The notes: generated by a model from the sequence alone, not told the origin. A DNA stretch of 6,430 nucleotides from Thermoplasmata archaeon (GCA_021816385.1 JAKAYJ010000069.1:1-6430), one strand, 5' to 3'. Positions 1-6,072 are shown, counted from the stretch's first letter. Program-made: numbers and translations.

Positions 1-688
1 ATATAGCCAGTGAGGCTAACCTGTCCCTGTCGTAGTCCCGACCACAGTTCTCGCATCTTGACATCTTCCAGACTGGGTGCTTTACCTTTCCACCACATAC
101 GGGACATTCTGATGAAGTCCCCTCTGGATTCACGTATATAGTCCTGTTCTTAGATTTATATTCCATCATTCTCTGGAATTGGTTATATGGCCATCGATTG
201 AGGTATGTTCTGATCTTCTTCGATTGTGGTTTAGCAGTATTCCTTATGTTCCTTAGATCTTCGAGTATGAATGAGGAACCAGGATACTCCTTCACAAGGG
301 ATGAGGACAGCTTGTGCATCGCATCTTTCATGCGGTTCTGCTGTCTCCCTCTCGTCTGCTTGAGCTTCTTCTTCCTCTTCTGTGGATTCTTTATGTGCTT
401 CTGTATCTTCCTTCTCCTCCTTGAGAAGTCGTTCTGTATGCTCACAATGTTATTGGTGGGTATATCGATCACTCCAGTGATATCACCGCCATGCATGACC
501 GTTCCTGTGATGTTACTGAAATTTATGTCCATTCCTACAGTCTCTGAAGACACTTCCTTATCGACTTTAATTGAGAAGGAGAGAGAAACTATCCTGTCAG
601 TAATGAGCAGTTCTGAAATTCTGTATTTTGAGTATTCTCTATACTTCTTATTCCTGGTGTTTATTGGGATGAACTTGATCTGCCCCCC
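1..688 (-). pseudogene. tnpB: TnpB-family (IS200/IS605 OrfB) protein, N-terminally truncated and running off the left edge
   Basis: The minus strand is open from 688 to 1 with no in-frame stop. TnpB is the RNA-guided nuclease of IS200/IS605 elements. The RuvC parts are visible: the first Asp in VGMDINFSNITG (codon 529-527), the Glu in SFILEDLRN (codon 262-260), and the last Asp in the DRDR segment near 25-23. Between the last two lies a zinc ribbon with CPVC (about 106-95) and CENC (about 54-44). A basic helix (RRRRKIQ, KRKKKLK) sits between the first Asp and the Glu. Only about 53 codons precede the first Asp, whereas full TnpB proteins usually have well over 100, so the N-terminal region is missing. 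An in-frame TAA (691-689) lies directly upstream and no good start codon precedes the conserved part. The catalytic residues look intact, but the gene is probably dead through loss of its 5' end. The C-terminus and any guide-RNA end are outside the window. Confidence 0.85.
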
Positions 689-692
689 TTAA

Positions 693-839
693 TTTCGGAC
701 AGTAATTCTGTCTTCCAATGAGACATTTTCTTTCAACCTCCTTCCGGGAAATTACACTCTCTACCTGGTGTACCAGGGGGTATCCAAGTCCTACAACGTT
801 TCTCTGAATTCAAGCAGGGATTACACTGTAACTGGATGA
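693..839 (+). pseudogene. C-terminal remnant of a secreted/surface protein
   Basis: This plus-strand frame follows a TAA at 690-692 and ends at TGA 837-839. It translates to about 48 residues including SSNETFSFNLLPGNYTLYLV and ends NSSRDYTVTG. The Asn-Xaa-Ser/Thr richness, the 'F-N-L-L-P-G-N-Y-T-L' beta-strand and turn, and the alternating pattern resemble the last repeat of carboxypeptidase-regulatory-like or PEGA-like surface domains in archaeal extracellular proteins. There is no start codon or signal peptide. The 5' part is replaced at about 689-692 by the truncated tnpB on the other strand, so this is the tail of a gene broken by rearrangement. The family assignment rests on general sequence character only. 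Confidence 0.5.
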
Positions 840-902
840 TCCATTTGCGAATAGCCCCTTTAACACGTGAATCACACTGTGCAATGGCAAACATTAAAGA
901 AC

Positions 903-930
903 ACTTAGTAGTTGTTAATTAATAACATCC
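903..930 (+). repeat. Left terminal inverted repeat of the ISAzo13-family element
   Basis: It begins ACTTAGTAGTTGTT and matches the reverse complement of 2189-2216 at 23 of 28 positions, with mismatches at 4, 15, 18, 20 and 27. The outer part ACTTAGTAG is nearly self-complementary, so inverted and direct repeats overlap here and the true edge may be 910 rather than 903. Confidence 0.75.
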
Positions 931-2159
931 CCAGTTGTTTTATTTAGTGTTCCGATCGTATAATTCCAATCGCCATGAAATTCGTTCCTTATCAGGTTCA
1001 CATTTTTCAGTTGTTCATCGGTTATAACCTTACCCTTTTCGTATATTCCCGTGTCGATATCTGTGTTTATCTTCAGGCCGTTCCTTGTCCTCGTGTTGCC
1101 TATAAGCTCTATTATGGTCTCGTATGATCGGAGAGGTTTTCCTCTCCAGTTTATGGTTATGTATGAGAACATCCTGTGTTCGATCTTGTTCCACTTGCTC
1201 ATTCCGGGAGGGAAATGACACACTGTTATATCCAGATTGGATTCATCGGCAAACCTCTGTAACTCGATCTTCCATAACCTGACCCTTGATCCGTTGGAAC
1301 CGCCACCATCGGCTACAATCATGAGTTTTTCTGCATTGGGATGTCTCTTCTTACCCATGAGGTTCCACCACCTCCTTATGGATTCCACCGCGAATTCTGC
1401 CGTATCATGATCAATGCCTATGTTTACCCATCCCTCGTTGTTCCTGATGTCATAGACACCGTATGGAATGGCTTTCCCCTCTGCATCTGTGAGGAAATCA
1501 TAGACATTGACCTCATCCACTTCACCCGGAGGCTTCCACTCCTTCCCGTTATTCTTGAAGTTTCCTATGAGCTCTTTCTTTTTTGTGTCCACAGATATGA
1601 CGGGATCGTCATGCTCCATGAACTGTATGGCGGTATTGTTGATGTGCTGGAACTGCTCATTGCGATCGGGATTGCTTTTCCCCTCTCTTGTTTTCTTATT
1701 TCCCTTGAGGTTGTATTTCATGTCATGGAGAAGATTGCCAACCGTGACATGACCTATTCTATATCCGCTTTTCTCCATCGCCTCAGACAGGTTCCTGAGG
1801 CTCCTGCTTATCCAAAGCATTGGTGACTGTGGGTCTCCCTGTATGGATGGTTCCACAAGCTCCATGAGTTTCTCTTTTATCCCGGGTTTATTCACCGTTA
1901 TATCTTTCCTGCCGCCACCTTTCCTCCTTATGCGATCTGTGGGATAGCTGGCACCCTGGATCTCCCTCATGGCTTTCTCTATTGTTTTCCTGGAGATGCC
2001 TGTGGCTTCAGATACCACTGCAATGCCTCCATAACCGATGGAGATGCTTTCATTTCCGGCCCATAATCTTCGGGAAAGCTCATTGAATGTACCGGATATT
2101 CTGAAATACTTTTCCCTAGTGCTTCTGATCAGGTCTTTCTCTCCCATTATTTGAGCCAT
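915..2159 (-). CDS. ISAzo13-family DDE transposase
   Basis: This 414-residue transposase cuts and inserts its own element. The N-terminal 60-70 residues form a helix-turn-helix region (IGYGGIAVVSEATGISRKTI, residues 41-60), followed by a basic linker RRKGGGRK (78-85). The RNase H-like catalytic core holds the DDE triad: D191 in ISVDTKKKELIGNFKN, D284 in IVADGGGSNG, and E327 in SKWNKIEHRMF. The landmarks IPYGVYDIRNNEGWVNIGID (231-250) and FHGDWNYTI near the C-terminus (394-402) are typical of the family (Pfam DDE_Tnp_ISAZ013). Length and all catalytic residues are complete, so the enzyme is probably active. The start at 2159 is chosen because the N-terminus fits the family and a TATA-like box lies about 22 bases upstream. 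The TAA stop at 917-915 falls inside the left terminal repeat. Confidence 0.95.
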   Translation of the reverse strand: MAQIMGEKDLIRSTREKYFRISGTFNELSRRLWAGNESISIGYGGIAVVSEATGISRKTIEKAMREIQGASYPTDRIRRKGGGRKDITVNKPGIKEKLMELVEPSIQGDPQSPMLWISRSLRNLSEAMEKSGYRIGHVTVGNLLHDMKYNLKGNKKTREGKSNPDRNEQFQHINNTAIQFMEHDDPVISVDTKKKELIGNFKNNGKEWKPPGEVDEVNVYDFLTDAEGKAIPYGVYDIRNNEGWVNIGIDHDTAEFAVESIRRWWNLMGKKRHPNAEKLMIVADGGGSNGSRVRLWKIELQRFADESNLDITVCHFPPGMSKWNKIEHRMFSYITINWRGKPLRSYETIIELIGNTRTRNGLKINTDIDTGIYEKGKVITDEQLKNVNLIRNEFHGDWNYTIGTLNKTTGDVIN

Positions 2160-2177
2160 AATCTAATATGACCGAAG

Positions 2178-2185
2178 GATATAAA
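2178..2185 (-). promoter_or_regulatory. TATA-like box of the transposase gene
   Basis: The minus strand reads TTTATATC, centred about 22 bases before the ATG at 2159. This spacing would give a leaderless or nearly leaderless transcript, common in Thermoplasmata-like archaea. No Shine-Dalgarno sequence is seen before this start. The box is inside the element, so the insertion carries its own promoter. Confidence 0.5.
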
Positions 2186-2188
2186 GAA

Positions 2189-2216
2189 GTATGTTAATTA
2201 TGAACAACTACTTAGT
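2189..2216 (-). repeat. Right terminal inverted repeat of the ISAzo13-family element
   Basis: Read on the minus strand it begins ACTAAGTAGTTGTT and pairs with 903-930. The same bases read on the plus strand also give a direct copy of ACTTAGTAG (2210-2218 against 903-911), which supports the alternative edge at 2209 with ACTTAGT as target duplication. Confidence 0.75.
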
Positions 2217-2243
2217 AGAAGCTTTATTCATCTCCAGCTTCTA
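2216..2243. repeat. 8-base inverted repeat at the right edge of the insertion sequence
   Basis: TAGAAGCT (2216-2223) and AGCTTCTA (2236-2243) are perfectly complementary around a 12-base loop. It lies about 85 bases past the reductase stop codon. No T-run follows on the minus strand, so it is not a classical terminator. It could be a processing hairpin at the end of the operon or a structured insertion target. Confidence 0.4.
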
Positions 2244-2328
2244 ACGAACTTTCCACTACTTGCATATCTGCAAATGAATGAACTTCTTCTAACACGCTAG
2301 ACCACCGACTCAAAGATATATTGGTAAA

Positions 2329-3186
2329 TCAGATTTCTTGGTATCCGTTAATGCACTCTTTCAAATGTTCTGCACTACTTGTTCCTATAAGGGCACTATG
2401 AACGTAAAGGTTGTCGAGTGTGAATTTAATAGCACATCTAAGAAGGGACCCTGAATTGGTGGCATAGTCATTACGGTCTTTGAGTGTGTCAAGAACTTCA
2501 CTATACATTTCAAATGATAGATTGTGAGTAGATTTTGCTAGCGAAGATAGTTGTTGATAACTCTTGCCGCTCAATATCCCACCTTGTAAAACAGAGTTAG
2601 CAATGACGCCGATGTTCTCTTTTCTGAGGGTATCAAAAATAGTCAGTCTCGGGTCCTGAAAGAGCATGTTGTACGGAGTTTCAACAACATCGAGATCTCC
2701 TATATTTTCGATGAATGGATATAACTCATCGTATGTCGTTATTGAAATACCCCAAAAAGCTATAATGCCATTGTTCTTTGCCCGCTCCATAAATTTGGAT
2801 ATCCACATAAAATCTTGATTGGAACAGGGAGGCTTGTGAAGCAAGAGAATATCCAGAGTGTCCATTTTCAGTCGTTGTTGGGAATCTTTAATTGCTTTAT
2901 CAAACTCATTCATCAGAAGTTCTTTGTGGATGTCCTTCCTTGCAAAACCTACGTCGATTTTTGTGATTACTACATTGCTTTGTGACGTTGTGAGAAAGTT
3001 TCCCAAATACTTTTCTGCTAATCCGTGCCCGTATGAGTTCCCGGTATCATAAAGAGTTATACCAGCGGAAGATGACAGATTTAAGAGAGCTCTCACTTCG
3101 GATTCATCCACGAGATGCAAATATGATGTTCCTAGGCCTATTTCAGAGACTCTGTATTTTGTTTTTCCTAGAGTTCTATACTTCAT
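2329..3186 (-). CDS. Aldo/keto reductase, probable tailoring enzyme of the RiPP-like cluster
   Basis: This 285-residue NAD(P)H-dependent oxidoreductase of the aldo/keto reductase superfamily has the usual (beta/alpha)8 barrel length. The N-terminus MKYRTLGKTKYRVSEIGLGT is typical. The catalytic tetrad is complete: D47 and Y52 in YDTGNSYGHG, K76 in VVITKID, and H117 in LDILLLHKPP. The C-terminal cofactor region reads SALIGTSSAEHLKE. The start codon ATG at 3186-3184 overlaps the end of the radical SAM gene by 11 bases, which implies translational coupling and a shared task. PQQ and mycofactocin clusters carry oxidoreductases of other families; here a reductase could reduce a carbonyl or quinone-like group created on the peptide, or use the finished product as a redox partner. 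The substrate is unknown. The family call is secure and the pathway role is inferred from position. Confidence 0.92.
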   Translation of the reverse strand: MKYRTLGKTKYRVSEIGLGTSYLHLVDESEVRALLNLSSSAGITLYDTGNSYGHGLAEKYLGNFLTTSQSNVVITKIDVGFARKDIHKELLMNEFDKAIKDSQQRLKMDTLDILLLHKPPCSNQDFMWISKFMERAKNNGIIAFWGISITTYDELYPFIENIGDLDVVETPYNMLFQDPRLTIFDTLRKENIGVIANSVLQGGILSGKSYQQLSSLAKSTHNLSFEMYSEVLDTLKDRNDYATNSGSLLRCAIKFTLDNLYVHSALIGTSSAEHLKECINGYQEI

Positions 3187-4258
3187 GCCGGGAGCCTTCT
3201 TGAGGACTGATATAAAGTTCTATTGCCTTTCTTTTTTCTGAGAGAATACAGCTAGGGTCCTCTGACATCAAATTTCCAGTAAGCAGATAAGACACCACTC
3301 TACACCCCCCTCTGCACGTTTCAATTACTCTACACGTTTGACAAAAGTTAGGCAAATAAGCAGTATTCTCAAATTTCTTGAAGGCTTCGGAGTCATTCCA
3401 TATGTCGAACAGACTGCTATCCGACACAGAATCGAATTTAACCTCGGGAAAAAGATTAGAGGCTGGCTCGCAGGGAGTTACCAATCCATTTGGAGTTACT
3501 ACGATTATTCCTTCCCTGTTCCAACTGCATGGCATAGGGTCTCCGTCGTAGTAAATCATGTGTGGAGGATGTATTTCTAGGGATACGCGGTCTCGCAGTT
3601 CTTGTATTCTTTCTGATACCTGTCTCATTTCGACCGTTGTCGGAAGTATGTCATTCTTGATATTGGCCGCCGCTCTCCCAAACAAGAAAGTTGACTGGAA
3701 CGTTAGGTCTGAGATACCATATTTTTCAGCAAACATTACCATTTCTTCGATTGTAGTTAAATTCCACCTAGTTAGGACTACATTTAAGGATGTCTGGATG
3801 TTATATCTTGTCAAGTTCTTAATGCCATCTATTCTTTTCTGAAGAATACCTCTAACCTCAGTAATTCTCTCGTCCGTTTTCTTATTCAAAGATGGCAAAC
3901 CCACCTGAGCATAATCAAGTTCGAGTTTTGATAATTGCGAAGCAGTTTCTTCGTTAACTAGTGAGGCATTTGTATTAATTCTGGTAATTAGACCGAGATC
4001 TTTTGAGAATTTGACGAGTTCCATTAAATCTGGACGAAGGAGAGGCTCACCTCCCGTAAATGAGTTAACTAAAACCCCTGCTTCTTTGGCCTTAACAATT
4101 ATCGATTTCCAAGTAACAGTATCCAACTCCTTTGCAAAATATGATTTGTTGACTGGATTATGGCAATAGATGCATTTCAGATTACAAGAGTAAGTCAATT
4201 CTGAAATGAGTTTGAAAGGAACTTCACTTACGGACTTGTCATCTATTGCACGGCACAT
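3176..4258 (-). CDS. PqqE-like radical SAM/SPASM peptide-modifying enzyme
   Basis: This 360-residue cytosolic iron-sulfur enzyme is predicted to modify the ribosomal peptide encoded upstream. The radical SAM motif CxxxCxxC is at C25, C29 and C32 within ELTYSCNLKCIYCHNP, followed by GGEP at 69-72 for SAM binding. The SPASM domain holds seven cysteines: C244, C263, C306, C309, C315, C319 and C337. These are expected to bind two auxiliary clusters. The text resembles PqqE closely: P-F-K-L-I-S-E-L-T-Y-x-C, GGEPLLRPDL, then GGCR and LLTGN with DPSC near the end. PqqE joins Glu and Tyr of PqqA by a carbon-carbon bond. At the position where PqqE has an unusual Asp cluster ligand, this protein has C315, and it lacks the extra Cys of PqqE's C-x-C. 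The start ATG abuts the TGA of the RRE gene (TGAATG), so termination-reinitiation is likely. Chemistry on this peptide is inferred. Confidence 0.93.
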   Translation of the reverse strand: MCRAIDDKSVSEVPFKLISELTYSCNLKCIYCHNPVNKSYFAKELDTVTWKSIIVKAKEAGVLVNSFTGGEPLLRPDLMELVKFSKDLGLITRINTNASLVNEETASQLSKLELDYAQVGLPSLNKKTDERITEVRGILQKRIDGIKNLTRYNIQTSLNVVLTRWNLTTIEEMVMFAEKYGISDLTFQSTFLFGRAAANIKNDILPTTVEMRQVSERIQELRDRVSLEIHPPHMIYYDGDPMPCSWNREGIIVVTPNGLVTPCEPASNLFPEVKFDSVSDSSLFDIWNDSEAFKKFENTAYLPNFCQTCRVIETCRGGCRVVSYLLTGNLMSEDPSCILSEKRKAIELYISPQEGSRHEV

Positions 4259-4540
4259 TCACTTCTCAAATCTGACGACTTTACTATCTGATAGTTTCAG
4301 TGCTAAATCTAAAACATCTCTCTCTATGATTTTTTCGTCGGTATTAGGATAATCATGTTTGAGTTTTTCCATAATCTCACCCAAACTTTTTACTCCGTCA
4401 AATCCTTCTATGATTCTCGCGGCGGACCTGTTGATTATAAGTGCTACCCCTTTGCCTATAACGAAAGCTCTTTTTTTCTCCTTTCTTAAAGTAACTCCCT
4501 CTATTACTACTGGTACACAACTAGGCTCTGGTGCTTGCAT
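4259..4540 (-). CDS. PqqD-like RiPP recognition element (RRE) protein
   Basis: This 93-residue stand-alone protein fits the PqqD family: strands around VTLRKEKKRAFVIGKGVALIIN (16-37), the conserved Asn and helix NRSAARIIEGFDG (37-49, with D48-G49 at the PqqD 'DG' turn), helix SLGEIMEKLKHDYP (52-65), and a last helix ERDVLDLALKLSDS. PqqD-type proteins form a winged helix that binds a precursor's leader and delivers it to the partner radical SAM enzyme. The length matches PqqD. It starts 15 bases after the peptide gene and ends directly against the radical SAM gene, exactly the order expected of peptide, chaperone and enzyme. No clear Shine-Dalgarno precedes the ATG at 4540-4538. It has no catalytic motif. 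The name pqqD is withheld because the rest of the PQQ pathway is missing. Confidence 0.9.
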   Translation of the reverse strand: MQAPEPSCVPVVIEGVTLRKEKKRAFVIGKGVALIINRSAARIIEGFDGVKSLGEIMEKLKHDYPNTDEKIIERDVLDLALKLSDSKVVRFEK

Positions 4541-4555
4541 TTCAACGGTATGTTT

Positions 4556-4690
4556 TTATGCGTAATATCCTGGTTCAAATGCCATGTTGTATACGGCAGG
4601 GGTAATCCACACCTCATCATCCAAAACTGGCTCGTATTTCTTGTTCGGTCCAACCAGTTTATTGTTCACATCTCTTGGAAGCTTGTCCAT
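4556..4690 (-). CDS. PqqA-like precursor peptide (44 residues; start uncertain)
   Basis: This is the likely substrate of the PqqE-like enzyme. From the ATG at 4690-4688 the peptide is 44 residues. The C-terminal part carries W28-I-T-P31-A32 and then F38-E39-P-G-Y42-Y43-A44. PqqA proteins show W-x-x-P-A followed by F-E-x3-Y, with the Glu and Tyr joined by PqqE; here E39 and Y43 have the same E-x3-Y spacing, although two fewer residues separate the W and E. A leader-like segment with KKYEPVL (17-23) precedes it, resembling the Y/W-x-x-P motifs bound by RRE domains. The frame is open further up, with starts at 4732 (58 aa), 4834 ATG (92 aa) and 4837 TTG (93 aa). The short start is preferred because PqqA-type peptides are small and a TATA-like box lies about 25 bases upstream. 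The absence of stops in the 48 extra codons mildly favours a longer form. I found no other known family to which it belongs. Confidence 0.7.
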   Translation of the reverse strand: MDKLPRDVNNKLVGPNKKYEPVLDDEVWITPAVYNMAFEPGYYA

Positions 4691-4710
4691 AATAAACAAT
4701 ATGCTTGTGT

Positions 4711-4718
4711 CATATAAG
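4711..4718 (-). promoter_or_regulatory. TATA-like box ahead of the precursor peptide
   Basis: The minus strand reads CTTATATG, centred 24-25 bases before the ATG at 4690, the right distance for a leaderless archaeal transcript. Precursor peptides are usually needed in excess over their enzymes, so an internal promoter here would make sense. The area is AT-rich, so a chance match is possible. Confidence 0.35.
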
Positions 4719-4774
4719 AAAGTTCCCGCCATTTTAGTTCTGCAAAAGAAATGAGGTTCTCTAAAATAATGACT

Positions 4775-4805
4775 AAAGAGGATTTCCAAAAGTCTAAACC
4801 TCTTT
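4775..4805 (-). other. Possible hairpin between exporter and precursor genes
   Basis: AAAGAGG and CCTCTTT form a 7-base stem with a 17-base loop about 40 bases past the exporter stop. On the minus strand it is followed by a T-rich tract (ATTATTTT, about 4770-4763). It could be a weak terminator or attenuator separating exporter from peptide transcription. If the precursor starts at 4834 it would lie inside the coding region. Confidence 0.25.
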
Positions 4806-4846
4806 TCCCTTGAGTCCTGAGACAAAGGAAACATCAAGCCATCAGG

Positions 4847-6067
4847 CTAGCCGACAGATATATTTTCAAAACGAATTTTCTTGAATACAGAAGTGAGAAC
4901 TGACACAGCTATAAGACCCGAAGCTATCACAAAGAATATGTATTCTGGTAAAAATACCGTCATTAATGCACCAGCTACAACTCCGGATAATGAATTGAAG
5001 GACGTACCCATTGTGTCCATCAGACCTTGGACTCTTCCCATCTGTCCCTTCTCTGTGTTTCCAAATAACATAGTTGAAACAATCGGAGAAGCAAATCCCA
5101 ACAGGAATTCAGAAACAAAGAATACGATCAACAAAGCATAGATGTTTGGAAAGAAACCGATCAGAGAGAAGGTCAACCCGCCAAATAGGTACAGTAAGGC
5201 CAGTTTCGAACCAACCATCCTAATGGTTTTAATCTTTGATGTCACGAACTGAGAGATCAGTCCGCCCACTGTGATGCATACGAACGCATAGCTAAGGTAG
5301 CTTGCAGTCAAGTGAAATTGCAGGTCTATCATTACTGATGACGCAGTATCTACCATTCCTGCAAATAAGGCGGAAATCATTGAGAGTATTATTATCTCTT
5401 TCAGAATGTCAGATTTCATAACATATGCAAATCCTTCTTTGGTACGTTCAACAAATTTATACCCCATTTGAACTGTAAGTCTGGGATTATCAATGAAAAG
5501 CACCAATACTCCTGAAGCAAAGAACGTGACAGCCATAAACACAACTGCACCGTCTATGGATACAACCAACAGAATCGCTGACAGGAAGTACCCAGCTAGT
5601 CTCGTAGCTCTCGATACAATACCATATATTGAATTGCCCTTCAGATATTGAACTTTCTTGACAAAATTCTGAATCCATATCGCCCTTATTGAGACTAAGA
5701 AGTCCGTGGTGAAGCCATAAATGATTGCGCTAAAAATTAACAATCCTATACCCAAGAAAGCGCCATGTGACAACTCTGCGGGTATGAGTGTCAGGGAAGA
5801 AATTCCTCTAAGTAAAAAAGAAATGGCTGCGTACCGATTCTTCTTCTCAGTCCCGTCTACAAAAGAGCCGATGAGAAAATTGAAGAAGAGAGGAACAACC
5901 AAACATGCACTAACAACTCCAGTTATCAGTGCTGATTTAGTGGATGAAACGGTTACCCATAGAATTGCGACGGTGAACACCGACGACCCAAGGGCAGAAA
6001 TCCCTAGTTCGATTAAAGTCAGAGAAAAGTTCTTCCTCAGATACAAGTCCTCTTCTGATGAGCTCAT
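4847..6067 (-). CDS. MFS transporter, probable exporter of the cluster product
   Basis: This 406-residue integral membrane protein has about 11-12 hydrophobic spans, beginning at residues 14-40 and 46-70. The loop between the second and third spans reads GSFVDGTEKKNR (67-78), a degenerate form of the MFS motif A (G-x3-D-R-x-G-R-R). The overall text resembles the MFS_3/enterobactin-exporter and macrolide-efflux type of proton-coupled antiporters. It is first in the minus-strand cluster and its stop is 12 bases before the longest precursor ORF, which suggests that it exports the modified peptide or small molecule, or gives self-protection. The ATG at 6067-6065 is supported by a Shine-Dalgarno-like AGAAGGA about 6 bases upstream. 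The stop is TAG, and the precursor ORF continues in the same frame. The substrate cannot be read from the sequence. Confidence 0.9.
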   Translation of the reverse strand: MSSSEEDLYLRKNFSLTLIELGISALGSSVFTVAILWVTVSSTKSALITGVVSACLVVPLFFNFLIGSFVDGTEKKNRYAAISFLLRGISSLTLIPAELSHGAFLGIGLLIFSAIIYGFTTDFLVSIRAIWIQNFVKKVQYLKGNSIYGIVSRATRLAGYFLSAILLVVSIDGAVVFMAVTFFASGVLVLFIDNPRLTVQMGYKFVERTKEGFAYVMKSDILKEIIILSMISALFAGMVDTASSVMIDLQFHLTASYLSYAFVCITVGGLISQFVTSKIKTIRMVGSKLALLYLFGGLTFSLIGFFPNIYALLIVFFVSEFLLGFASPIVSTMLFGNTEKGQMGRVQGLMDTMGTSFNSLSGVVAGALMTVFLPEYIFFVIASGLIAVSVLTSVFKKIRFENISVG

Positions 6068-6072
6068 TTCTT

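Larger units (their letters stand above)
903..2216 (-). mobile_element. ISAzo13-family insertion sequence, apparently complete
   Basis: The element contains a single intact transposase gene flanked by imperfect terminal inverted repeats (903-930 and 2189-2216, 23 of 28 positions matching). The transposase stop codon lies inside the left repeat. The total of about 1.3 kb is normal for this family. The edges are ambiguous. With ends at 903 and 2216, the flanks show AGAA at 898-901 and 2217-2220, but a C at 902 leaves the left copy one base short of the edge. With ends at 910 and 2209, both repeats begin AGTTGTT and the element is bordered by a perfect 7-base direct repeat ACTTAGT (903-909 and 2210-2216), which would be a target duplication. 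The element lies just downstream of the RiPP-like cluster in the same orientation. Confidence 0.85.

Noticed and set aside
198..692. A 164-codon plus-strand open frame rich in Phe, Leu and Cys.
   Set aside because: It is the antisense shadow of the truncated tnpB, whose RuvC and zinc-ribbon motifs are clear on the minus strand.
1341..1826. A 161-codon plus-strand open frame, with a smaller one inside it.
   Set aside because: It is antisense to the transposase catalytic core (D191 to D284), which is unmistakably coding on the other strand.
2256..2276. Small inverted repeat TTGCA-TATC-TGCAA considered as the operon terminator.
   Set aside because: The stem is only 5 bases and no T-run follows in the direction of transcription.
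3338..3842. Two plus-strand open frames of 80-94 codons.
   Set aside because: They lie opposite the radical SAM/SPASM gene and show no independent family features or start signals.
2329..4690. A standard PQQ biosynthesis operon.
   Set aside because: No PqqB, PqqC or PqqF is present, the peptide has altered spacing and a shortened tail, and the radical SAM enzyme lacks the PqqE Asp ligand.
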